NCBI GenBank assembly: GCA_020847045.1 | Contig: JADLCT010000024.1 | Span: 1 to 64,000, forward strand | From: Bryobacterales bacterium | Lineage (GTDB): Bacteria; Acidobacteriota; Terriglobia; Bryobacterales; Bryobacteraceae | Direction: 5' to 3' | DNA: 64,000 nt | Shown here: positions 1 through 8,313 of the stretch, one piece after another | Layout of the letters: each line of letters starts with the position of its first letter | Position numbering within the stretch: position 1 is the first letter of the stretch | The notes under the pieces: model-generated | Seen by the model: only the letters and a program-made list of their open reading frames with translations | The model's database searches: none | Told to the model about the DNA's origin: nothing | Made by a program: the position numbers and the translations under genes

Positions 1-503
1 GTGAACCAGAACGCGCCGCGCCAGCCGAAGGCGAGGGCCACCGGCGTGACGATGATTGGCGTCACCACGGCGCCCAAAGAACCGCCGCTGTAGCTGACGG
101 CGATGCCGCGCGAACGCTTTTCCACGGGCAGCGTTTGTACGGCCGTTCGCAGCCCGCCGGGGAAGGTGGCGCCTTCGCCAAAGCCCAATGCGCCACGCGC
201 CAGGGAGAAGCTCCAGAAGCCGGAGGCAAAGGCGTGCGCAACCGAGGCGAGCGTCCAGAAGCCAACGCTGGCGAACATGCCTTCGCGCAGGCCGACGCGG
301 TCGAGCAGGCGTCCCCACAGTGGGTTGCTCGCCATGTAGGCGATGGAAAAAACGAAGATGATCCAGCCGTATTGCTCAGCCGAGAGGCCCGTTTCAGCCA
401 GAATCGTGGGGGCGAGCAGAGCGAGCGTGTTGCGGTCAATGTAGCTGATCAGCGACACGAGCAACATCGTGAGGCAGGGGACCCATTGGCGAAAGGTGGT
501 CAC
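1..503 (-). CDS. MFS transporter, N-terminal part (runs off the window start)
   Basis: Reverse-strand reading gives MTTFRQWVPCLTMLLVSLISYIDRNTLALLAPTILAETGLSAEQYGWIIFVFSIAYMASNPLWGRLLDRVGLREGMF..., an MFS signature with hydrophobic helices and GRLLDRVG; GTG start at 503. Not listed in this frame by the ORF track because the gene is open at the window edge. Confidence 0.82.
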   Translation of the reverse strand, partial: MTTFRQWVPCLTMLLVSLISYIDRNTLALLAPTILAETGLSAEQYGWIIFVFSIAYMASNPLWGRLLDRVGLREGMFASVGFWTLASVAHAFASGFWSFSLARGALGFGEGATFPGGLRTAVQTLPVEKRSRGIAVSYSGGSLGAVVTPIIVTPVALAFGWRGAFWF

Positions 504-558
504 GGAGAAAGGGCCAGTGTATCCGGTCCGCCCCCTGGTGCGGGCGGCGGTCAGGGGC

Positions 559-1773
559 TTACAAGGACGCCGGAGACTTGAAGCAGAGCACGGCGTTCAA
601 CCCGCCGAAGGCGAAAGAGTTCGACAAAGCCGCGCCCACCTGCTGTGCGCGGGCGGCATTGGGAACCACATCCAGCTCGCACTCGGGATCGGGCGTCATG
701 TAGTTCATCGTGGGGGGCAGGACGCCTTCGGAGAGGGCCATCACGGTGGCCACGGCTTCCAGAGCGCCCGCCGCGCCCAATGCGTGTCCGTGCATGGATT
801 TGGTGGAGCTGACGGCGAGCTTCGCCGCGTGCGCTCCGAAAATCGCATGAATCGCCCGGCACTCGGTGGCGTCGTTGGCCAGAGTCCCCGTGCCGTGGGC
901 GTTGATGTAGCCGATCTCCTCCGGACGCAAGTTGGCGTCGGCGAGCGCGTTGCTCATGGCCAGCGCCGGACCGCCCACGCTGGGCTGTGTGATGTGGTGG
1001 GCATCGGCGCTCATGCCGGCGCCGGCGAATTCGGCATAGATGCGCGCGCCGCGGGCGCGGGCCGCCTCGAGCGGTTCAATCACCATCATGGCCGCGCCCT
1101 CGCCCAGGATGAGACCCTTGCGCTCCTTGGAAAAAGGCCGGCAGGTGTCCGGCGACACCACGCGCATGGCCTCCCACGCCTTCAGAAACCCAAGGCTGAA
1201 GGACGCCTCGGCGCCGCCCACGATGGCCCGGTCCACAATACCCGAGCGCACCATCCACAAGCCCTGGCCCATGGCGTGGCCCGACGAGGCGCACGCCGTC
1301 GAGATCGAGTACACGGGTCCGCTGACGCCCCATTCCATCGAGAGAAAGCTCGCCCCTGCGTTCGACATGATGCGGGGAATTGTCATCGGGTGGACGCGTC
1401 CGGTCTGTTTGCCGTACAGCTCCTGGAACTGGATGTCCTCGCTCACCTGTCCACCGGCGCAGCAGCCTGTGAGAATCGCGGTACGGGTTCCCTTTACGTC
1501 CTCGGCCGTCAATCCGGCGTCGCGCAGAGCCTCGCGGCCCGCCACGGCGGCGTACTGAGCAAATGGGTCCAGCAAGTCGGCCGTCCGGGCGTCGAAGTGC
1601 GCCAGTGGATCCCAATCACGCAACTGTGCGCCATGGGGAAAGCGGAGCTGCGCCGCCAGGCAAGGCTGAATGGGCCCAATGCCGCCGCGGCCCTCGATCA
1701 GGGCCCTCCAAAACTCTGCCGCCGTGGCGCCCATCGGGGTGAGCGCACCCACGCCCGTAACGGCTACTCTCAT
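559..1773 (-). CDS. Beta-ketoacyl-ACP synthase (FabF/KAS II-like)
   Basis: MRVAVTGVGALTPMG..., STACASSGHAMG active-site Cys, INAHGTGTLANDATE and STKSMHGHALGAAGALE His motifs. ATGA overlap with the upstream ACP gene sets the start. Confidence 0.9.
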   Translation of the reverse strand: MRVAVTGVGALTPMGATAAEFWRALIEGRGGIGPIQPCLAAQLRFPHGAQLRDWDPLAHFDARTADLLDPFAQYAAVAGREALRDAGLTAEDVKGTRTAILTGCCAGGQVSEDIQFQELYGKQTGRVHPMTIPRIMSNAGASFLSMEWGVSGPVYSISTACASSGHAMGQGLWMVRSGIVDRAIVGGAEASFSLGFLKAWEAMRVVSPDTCRPFSKERKGLILGEGAAMMVIEPLEAARARGARIYAEFAGAGMSADAHHITQPSVGGPALAMSNALADANLRPEEIGYINAHGTGTLANDATECRAIHAIFGAHAAKLAVSSTKSMHGHALGAAGALEAVATVMALSEGVLPPTMNYMTPDPECELDVVPNAARAQQVGAALSNSFAFGGLNAVLCFKSPASL

Positions 1774-2024
1774 GCAGGAGCGCCCTTTGCTTCCACCAGT
1801 TTCCACACGCCCTGGGCCATCTCGCCCAGATTTTTCACATTGCGAGCCGCATCGTCGGGAATCTGAATGCCAAACTCGTTTTCCAGGGCGAACAGGATGT
1901 TGATGCCATCCAGGGAGTCGATGCCCAATTCCTCAAAGCTGGCGTCCAGCCGGTAGGTTTCCACCGGCTTGTGCAGCGTCGCGGCGATGCACTGTAGCAG
2001 CTTTTGGGTAAACTCTTCGGTCAT
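1770..2024 (-). CDS. Acyl carrier protein
   Basis: 84 aa with ELGIDSLDGINILFALENEFGIQIPD phosphopantetheine-Ser motif; overlaps flanking genes by ATGA. Confidence 0.9.
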   Translation of the reverse strand: MTEEFTQKLLQCIAATLHKPVETYRLDASFEELGIDSLDGINILFALENEFGIQIPDDAARNVKNLGEMAQGVWKLVEAKGAPA

Positions 2025-2722
2025 GCAAGAACCTCACTCACAGTTACTAACTCAAAATGCCGGTCGCGCAGAGCGGGAAGTATCAGCCGGACCGCATCCA
2101 CGGTCGAGCGGCAGTCGGCGCCGGGCCGGCCAGCTCGTCCGTCATGAAGGCAGATAATCGCTCCATTCTCAGCAGCGGCAGTCACACGGCGGGCAACCGC
2201 GGAAGCCGGCTGCTTCCAATCCAGCCCGAGGCAACTCCACATCACCCCGGTTAGGCCCAATTCGCGCTGCGCACGCCCTAACCCGAACCAGCGGCAACCG
2301 TATGGAGCCCGGAACCACCGCGGGACACACCCGTGGATTTCCTCGAGCACCCTCTGGCAGCCCGCCACTTCACCATACACGCCCGAGGGAGTCTTTGCAT
2401 AGAGGGCGGGATGGGAAAGCGTGTGATTCCCGATCTCATGACCCTCGTCCGAGACACGGCGCGCCAGTTCGGGAAGCCGCCGGGCCGCCTCTCCAATCTG
2501 AAAAAATGACGCTTTGGCTCCCCACTCGCCCAACAGGTCCAGGAGGGGCGCCGTCCAGTGCGAAGGTCCGTCATCGAAGGTGAGAGCCAGCCGGGCCCTG
2601 CCTCCCGGGCCGCGCCAAACCGAGCGGCCAAACACCTGCGACGACCTGCCGCGCACAGCCCAGGAGGCCCAGCCCATGGCCGCACCCGCCGTTCCCCCCG
2701 CCAGCAACCATTCGGACCGCAT
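2021..2722 (-). CDS. Polysaccharide deacetylase (NodB-type)
   Basis: ALTFDDGPSHWT, GHEIGNHTLSHP and RAPYG motifs. Confidence 0.9.
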   Translation of the reverse strand: MRSEWLLAGGTAGAAMGWASWAVRGRSSQVFGRSVWRGPGGRARLALTFDDGPSHWTAPLLDLLGEWGAKASFFQIGEAARRLPELARRVSDEGHEIGNHTLSHPALYAKTPSGVYGEVAGCQRVLEEIHGCVPRWFRAPYGCRWFGLGRAQRELGLTGVMWSCLGLDWKQPASAVARRVTAAAENGAIICLHDGRAGRPGADCRSTVDAVRLILPALRDRHFELVTVSEVLA

Positions 2723-2725
2723 CGT

Positions 2726-3976
2726 TCAGGAGGTTCCTTCGGCGCTCCACTTCACGCTGTGATCCGATGTGACGGCGTAGGTTCCGGGCGGCGAGGTGAG
2801 CGTGAAGAACGACCAGGGCCCGGGGATCCAGGGAAATTCGGTGATTACGCTCTCGTCCACCTCCACGCCCAGGCCAGGCAGGGCGGGCACGGCAAGTTCG
2901 CCGTTGGACACGGGGAGAGGCGCACGCAAGATCCGGCGGGCCAGCGGGAACTCGTACATGGAGCGCACCCGCTCGTCGGAGTAGACGGCCTGCTCGAGCC
3001 AGGACGACACCGTCTCCGGCCAGCAGACGCCCAGGTGGGCCGCCGCCATCACCTCAAGATCGGTACCCCAGCAGTGAAAGGCGAAAGCGATGTTTTGGCG
3101 CTGGGCCATGGAAAGAATCCGCTGGCCCGTGGCGTAGCCGCCTTGGCACACCACGTCCATCTGCACGAAATCCACGGCCTGGCTGGCGATCAGATCGATG
3201 AAGCCATCCTCGCTGGGCTCGTGTTCGCCGCTGGCGAGGGGCACATAGCCGGTGTCCCGCAAAACGCGGTAGGCGTTGTGATCGTCCGGCGGCAGCGGCT
3301 CCTCGAGCCAGGCGATGTCGAACGAGCCCATCTCCTTGGCCAACTGCCCGACGGTTTCGGGCGTGTAGCTGCGGTCGCCCATGCGCCACCAGGAATGGGC
3401 GTCCACCATTAATTCCATGGCGGAGCCGACGGCTTCGCGCATCAGCTCGACGGCGCGGACATCCTCCTCCGGCCCCAGAGCCGGGCGCATCTTATATCCA
3501 CGGTAGCCCAGGGCGGCGATGCTCTCGGCCTCACGCGCAAATCCCTCCGCCGGCTGGTACATGCCAGCGCTGCCATACAGTGTGATGGTGTCGCGGACGC
3601 GGCCGCCGACCAGTTCGCTGACCGGGACACCCAACTCCTTGCCGAGCAGGTCGTAGAGCGCGACCTCCACCATGCAGTAGATCTTGAACGCCTCGGGATC
3701 CGTGCCGGGCCCCATGCGGAACATGGCGCGCAGAGCGTCGGGGTCGGCCAGCGTGCGGCCTTCCAGAAACGGCGTCACCACGTCGCGGATGATCGCGTAC
3801 GCCTTCTCGCTTCCTTGCCCGGGACCATGGCCAACCAGACCGCCCTCACCCTCCACGCGCACCAGCATGGCGTCGCGCTTGACAATCGTCCGCTCACCGC
3901 CGAAATAGGTGAGCTTCACCGGCTCCGGGAACCGGTAGGAGAGCAGAAACGACTGTACGCGCGTGATCTTCATCAC
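2726..3976 (-). CDS. Enolase superfamily protein (mandelate racemase/muconate lactonizing type)
   Basis: YKMRPALG, VDAHSWW, WLEEPLPPDD, ASGEHEP and FAFHCWG motif series. Confidence 0.88.
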   Translation of the reverse strand: MMKITRVQSFLLSYRFPEPVKLTYFGGERTIVKRDAMLVRVEGEGGLVGHGPGQGSEKAYAIIRDVVTPFLEGRTLADPDALRAMFRMGPGTDPEAFKIYCMVEVALYDLLGKELGVPVSELVGGRVRDTITLYGSAGMYQPAEGFAREAESIAALGYRGYKMRPALGPEEDVRAVELMREAVGSAMELMVDAHSWWRMGDRSYTPETVGQLAKEMGSFDIAWLEEPLPPDDHNAYRVLRDTGYVPLASGEHEPSEDGFIDLIASQAVDFVQMDVVCQGGYATGQRILSMAQRQNIAFAFHCWGTDLEVMAAAHLGVCWPETVSSWLEQAVYSDERVRSMYEFPLARRILRAPLPVSNGELAVPALPGLGVEVDESVITEFPWIPGPWSFFTLTSPPGTYAVTSDHSVKWSAEGTS

Positions 3977-4075
3977 CGCATTTCAGCATATCTGAAGTTC
4001 CCGCGGCCAGATGGAGACTCTACATTGATTGTAAGGAAATGATGGGCGAGCGTACGGAACGGCCCGCCAACGTGG

Positions 4076-4738
4076 CTACGCCTCCAGAAAGGAGGGGGCC
4101 ATTTCGAGGACGCCCTTTTCTTTTAGGCCAGTGAGAGCCAGGCCGTAACGGCCCCGAACGCCCGTCTTTTCGAAGATATGCTTCAAGTGGATCTTGACCG
4201 TGCCGGGACGGATGCCCAGCTCGCGGGCGATCTCCTTATTTTTGAGTCCCTGCTCAACAAGTTCCAGCACCTGTTGTTCGCGAGAGGTCAGCTCCGATCG
4301 TGGGTAGCGTTCCAGGCGGGGCGCATCGCGGAACAGAGTATCTTCCATCCAATTCGAGCCCGAAGCGACCGAGCGGAGGCAGGTGAGCACCAGTTCCGGA
4401 TGGGCGGTTTTGCGCATGACGCCGCGGACGCCGCTTTGCAGAAGCCGCAAAGCCTCGGGTTCGGTGATCGAGGCGCCCCACACGACAATGGCTGTGGATT
4501 GCAGATAGGGCCGGACCTCTTGCAGGAACTGCAGGAGTGATTGAGAGCCGAAGCTCTTGTCCGCCAGAAGCAGATCGGGCCGGCGGCTGCGGACCAGGTC
4601 AACCGCCCCCATCAAACTGTCCGCCTGCCAGAGGACGCGAAGATCCTCCGTGCGATGTAGGACTGACTGGAGTCCTTCCGCCGTCATGGGCTGGGTTTCG
4701 CATATTCCGACCTGTTTTAGCGCCGATGAGTGTTCCAT
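4076..4738 (-). CDS. LuxR/NarL-family response-regulator-like protein with atypical receiver
   Basis: C-terminal LTSREQQVLELVEQGLKNKEIARELGIRPGTVKIHLKHIFEKTGVRGR HTH; N-terminal receiver-like fold. Confidence 0.88.
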   Translation of the reverse strand: MEHSSALKQVGICETQPMTAEGLQSVLHRTEDLRVLWQADSLMGAVDLVRSRRPDLLLADKSFGSQSLLQFLQEVRPYLQSTAIVVWGASITEPEALRLLQSGVRGVMRKTAHPELVLTCLRSVASGSNWMEDTLFRDAPRLERYPRSELTSREQQVLELVEQGLKNKEIARELGIRPGTVKIHLKHIFEKTGVRGRYGLALTGLKEKGVLEMAPSFLEA

Positions 4739-4770
4739 AGGATGTACGTAACGGAGAAATAGAAGCAGAT

Positions 4771-4805
4771 GCCCGGTTCTCCGGAACGGGCCTGCGGACC
4801 GTTCC
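4771..4805. repeat. Overlapping alternative inverted repeats in divergent intergenic region
   Basis: GCCCG(4771-4775)...CGGGC(4787-4791) and GGAACGG(4783-4789)...CCGTTCC(4799-4805) share bases and cannot form together. Confidence 0.5.
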
Positions 4806-4834
4806 GGCCATCGATGCCGTGGAGAACCTCACGG

Positions 4835-4851
4835 AGGGAATGCATTTCCCT
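4835..4851. promoter_or_regulatory. Candidate operator dyad AGGGAA-TGCAT-TTCCCT
   Basis: 6-bp perfect arms around 5 nt, between divergent genes 4076-4738(-) and 4953(+). Confidence 0.4.
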
Positions 4852-4952
4852 GCAAGCTAGTAGGTGAGGGCAGGATATGCTCTCAGGTTTTCCCGGATTC
4901 CCGCCGATAGGGAGTATTCAGGCCGAAGTAGCCCTTCGGAGCCAGAGGAGTC

Positions 4953-6173
4953 ATGTCCGGACGGAACACAACGAAACCGGTGGTCAGTCAACCTGTTCTT
5001 GTCGTTACCAACGAGAAGAAACTGAAAAGCGAACTGCTCCCCGTACTCAGCCGGGAGCTGCCCATGGCGCCCCTGGTGGAACTTTCGCAGATGCCGGACC
5101 GCCGGCTGATTGCGGAAATGGCGAGCGGCGAACGCCCCGCCCTCATCTTTCTCGATGTCACCACGAACCCGGAAGCGGGTTTGGAGGTGCTCACTCTACT
5201 GGCGCAAGGATTAATCGGAGTGCCGGTGGTGGTCATCCTGGGAGGGAACGATCCGGACCTGATTTTGCGCTGTCTGCGCATGGGGGCCAGTGAGTTTCTG
5301 CTCCAGCCGGTAACGGCCGAACAGGTGCAGCCTGTGCTGGCGCGGTTGACCATGCGGCGTGGCGATGGGGCACTGACGGGCGGCGCGCGGGTGCAGGTGG
5401 TGATGCCGGCCAAAGGAGCCTGTGGCGCCTCGACGCTGGCCAGCAATCTGGCCTTCCATTGGAAGCGGCACGGTTTCAAGAAGGCGATGCTGGCCGATCT
5501 CGATCCGGCCACGGGAACCATCCCTTTCCTACTGAAAATAAAGCCGGTGTACAGCTTCGTGGACGCGCTCATGCGCGAAGGCGGTCTCGACTCCGACATC
5601 TGGCGCGGCCTGATCACCAAGCAATCCGAGGTCGACGTGCTGCTGTCGCCGGATAATCCTATAGATGTAGAAAATTCCTCCGCCGACCCCTCCCCCCTGT
5701 TCGACTTTGCCCGCCAGGCGTACGAGATCATAACGGTGGATGCGCCAGGCCCACATGGGAAATGGGCCAGTTCGTTGGCGCATCTGGCCGACGAACTGCT
5801 TCTGGTGACTACAAATGAGTTACCGGCCCTGCGCGCCACCCAACGAGTGCTGCAAAGCTTCGACCGGCAGGGCATTGACCGGGCGAAAGTAAAGCTGATC
5901 GTCAACCGCTACAGCGCCGAGGTAGGCCTGAACCAGGAAGCCATCGAAACCGCTCTACATTTTGATGTATTCCATGTGATTCCTTCAGATTACGATTCGG
6001 TGCAGGCGGCTCTTGTGGAGGGGAAACCAATTCCAAACTCCACACCCATCGGCAAGAGCCTGGCCCAACTGGCGGACCGGCTTGCGGGCAAGCGTGCTGC
6101 CAGTGCCGAAACGAACAAAAAGAAGAAATCGAGCATCGGATCGCTCTTCTCGGGCCTGCTCGGACGAGGGTAG
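4953..6173 (+). CDS. CpaE-like pilus-assembly/septum-site ATPase (receiver-like domain + MinD/ParA domain)
   Basis: N-terminal CheY-like region and AKGACGASTLASNLAFHW deviant Walker A, LADLDPATGT, TVDAPG, KLIVNRY. Confidence 0.82.
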   Translation: MSGRNTTKPVVSQPVLVVTNEKKLKSELLPVLSRELPMAPLVELSQMPDRRLIAEMASGERPALIFLDVTTNPEAGLEVLTLLAQGLIGVPVVVILGGNDPDLILRCLRMGASEFLLQPVTAEQVQPVLARLTMRRGDGALTGGARVQVVMPAKGACGASTLASNLAFHWKRHGFKKAMLADLDPATGTIPFLLKIKPVYSFVDALMREGGLDSDIWRGLITKQSEVDVLLSPDNPIDVENSSADPSPLFDFARQAYEIITVDAPGPHGKWASSLAHLADELLLVTTNELPALRATQRVLQSFDRQGIDRAKVKLIVNRYSAEVGLNQEAIETALHFDVFHVIPSDYDSVQAALVEGKPIPNSTPIGKSLAQLADRLAGKRAASAETNKKKKSSIGSLFSGLLGRG

Positions 6174-6182
6174 ATCGAATTA

Positions 6183-6779
6183 CTACAATAATGGTATGTG
6201 AGGGCCAGCCCCCTCGGGGAGCAATCCCGTGCGCCGGGGATCGTCGCTAATTTCCAGGCCCCGCTGGTAGGGACGGAACCCGCAACTCTGATAGAAGTGC
6301 AGCGCCGATGGATGATCCACCGTACATGTGTGGAGCCAGACGCGCCTGGTTTCAGGCTGCCAGGCCATTCGTAGTGTCTCGCTCATAAATGCTTTGCCCA
6401 CACCAGCTCCCACCCGGGAGGGAACCAGCCCGAAGTAGGTGATCTCCACGTCGGCGGGATTTCTTCGATCCAGCTCCAACAACCCGGCCAGTTGTCCCGA
6501 ATCCTCCAAACGGTAGATTTCCCATTCGGGCATGGCGAGCATGCGCCCCAGCTCCTCCTCGCCGCCCAGCAACCTGCCATACCAGAGCCATGATTCGCCC
6601 ACCTGCCGGAACCAGTCGCGGTAGGCTCGCGGCGAGGGGTGGACGACGTGGCGCAGGGCGAGACCGGCGGGCAGGTCACGCCGCCATTGGGGCGGTTGCG
6701 TCATATCGAGCCAGGTGACGATGGCCGCCAGCTTCCCCGCCGGCAACACGTGATACCCATCGGACAAAGGGAAAGCCAT
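6183..6779 (-). CDS. GNAT family N-acetyltransferase
   Basis: ITYFGLVPSRVGAGVGKAFMSETLRMAW acetyl-CoA site and HPSALHFYQSCGF. Confidence 0.85.
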   Translation of the reverse strand: MAFPLSDGYHVLPAGKLAAIVTWLDMTQPPQWRRDLPAGLALRHVVHPSPRAYRDWFRQVGESWLWYGRLLGGEEELGRMLAMPEWEIYRLEDSGQLAGLLELDRRNPADVEITYFGLVPSRVGAGVGKAFMSETLRMAWQPETRRVWLHTCTVDHPSALHFYQSCGFRPYQRGLEISDDPRRTGLLPEGAGPHIPLL

Positions 6780-6802
6780 GCCACAATGGTAGTCGTTCGA
6801 TC

Positions 6803-7402
6803 ATGGTGATTACTGGCATTTATTACGCACTTGGCTTCCTGGCCAGCGGGGCGTTGATTGGATATTTGACGCGCCCTTGGGCCGCGGCGCCATTCGTGCT
6901 GCTGGCCGTGTTCTCGCTCTGGTTTTTTCGTGATCCGGAGCGGGAGACGCCACAGGGCCCTTATGCGATCTCTCCAGCCGACGGCAAGATTGTGGCCGTG
7001 AAAGACGAAGGCGTGGGCCGCCGGCGGATCAGCATTTTTCTCAGTCCGCTGGACGTCCATGTGAACCGGACTCCGATTACGGGGACGGTGACGAAGGTGC
7101 AGTACAAGCCCGGCAAGTTCCTGGTGGCGAGCCGCGAGGAGGCCACGGCGGAGAACGAGCAGAACCTGGTGACGGTGGAAGGCAACGGCACCACAGTGGA
7201 GTTCAGCCAGATTGCCGGCATGGTGGCGCGCCGCATTCTGTTCTGGAAGAAGCCGGGCGATAGGGTGACTATGGGTGAGCGCGTGGGCCTGATTCAGTTT
7301 GGTTCGCGCTGCGATGTGTTTCTGGGGCCGGAATGGAATATTGTGGTGCGGGAAGGGCAGCGCGTGTCGGCGGGGTCGAGTATCCTGGCCAAGCGCGAAT
7401 AG
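6803..7402 (+). CDS. psd: Phosphatidylserine decarboxylase, short form
   Basis: ISPADGKIV, IFLSPLDVHVNRTPI, GRI-type core and IQFGSRCDVFLGPEW C-terminal site. Confidence 0.93.
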   Translation: MVITGIYYALGFLASGALIGYLTRPWAAAPFVLLAVFSLWFFRDPERETPQGPYAISPADGKIVAVKDEGVGRRRISIFLSPLDVHVNRTPITGTVTKVQYKPGKFLVASREEATAENEQNLVTVEGNGTTVEFSQIAGMVARRILFWKKPGDRVTMGERVGLIQFGSRCDVFLGPEWNIVVREGQRVSAGSSILAKRE

Positions 7403-7424
7403 AGGTGTGAGGGAACCCCGCCAT

Positions 7425-8300
7425 ATGATGCCGCAATTGCGTCTGCGCGACCGATTGATCGACCCCAAGTCCGCCGACCGCCGTCCGCGCAAGGCGGCCT
7501 ACGCGCTGCCCGCGCTGTTCACGGCGGGGAACCTGTTTCTGGGTTTTGTGGCGATTGTCGATGCGTTTCGCGGGGCGATGCTGGCCACAGCGGGCCAGAT
7601 GGGTCACAACCAGTTCTTCGAGCGGGCGGCGCTGGCGATTGGCGTCAGCGTATTTCTGGATGGTCTGGACGGCCGTATCGCCCGCCTGACGAATACGACC
7701 TCCGAGTTTGGCCGTGAGTTGGACTCGCTGGCCGATGTCATTGCCTTCGGCGTGGCGCCAGCGGTGCTGGCCTGGGCCTGGGGCTTCCATTTTGTGGGCC
7801 AGGACATGCCGCCGCTGGTGCGGGACCATTTGAACCGGGCCGGATACTTTCTGGTATTTCTGTTCGTGCTGTGCGGGGCGATGAGGCTGGCGCGGTTCAA
7901 CATTACGGTTGATCCGAAACCGAGCAATCCGGGACGGCCGGGACGGAAATACTTTGTCGGGCTGCCCATTCCCGCCGGCGCCGCGATGGTGGCCGCCGTG
8001 GTGTACGCCGCGGGGTCGGTTCCGCTGGTATGGTGGCCGTATTCGATCAGCTTTCTGGCGCTGATCGCGCTGCTCGCCTTCCTGATGGTGAGCACGTGGC
8101 GGTACCGGAGCTTCAAGGATTTCAGCATGATCAGCCCGCGCTCTCCGCGCAGCGTGGTTCAGCTGGGCGCATTCATTTATTTGATCTGGAACTATTCGCA
8201 ACCGGTGCTGCTGGCGATGGCCGTCACCTACGTGGGCAGCGGGATCTTCGTCCGTGCGGGCGGCATCCTGAAGCGGCGGTTCCATTCCAAAGCGGCATAG
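7425..8300 (+). CDS. pssA: CDP-diacylglycerol--serine O-phosphatidyltransferase
   Basis: DGLDGRIARLTNTTSEFGRELDSLADVIAFGVAPA CDP-alcohol phosphatidyltransferase motif; start at MMPQLRLRDRL. Confidence 0.93.
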   Translation: MMPQLRLRDRLIDPKSADRRPRKAAYALPALFTAGNLFLGFVAIVDAFRGAMLATAGQMGHNQFFERAALAIGVSVFLDGLDGRIARLTNTTSEFGRELDSLADVIAFGVAPAVLAWAWGFHFVGQDMPPLVRDHLNRAGYFLVFLFVLCGAMRLARFNITVDPKPSNPGRPGRKYFVGLPIPAGAAMVAAVVYAAGSVPLVWWPYSISFLALIALLAFLMVSTWRYRSFKDFSMISPRSPRSVVQLGAFIYLIWNYSQPVLLAMAVTYVGSGIFVRAGGILKRRFHSKAA

Positions 8301-8313
8301 CCGCCTTCTTCGC

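Noticed and set aside
469-1866. 465-aa plus-strand ORF opposite the KS gene
   Set aside because: Antisense to FabF-like KS with intact catalytic motifs; His/Arg-rich shadow ORF.
2726-3976. Specific substrate assignment for the enolase-superfamily enzyme
   Set aside because: Only superfamily-level motifs are visible; naming a particular sugar-acid dehydratase would be guesswork.
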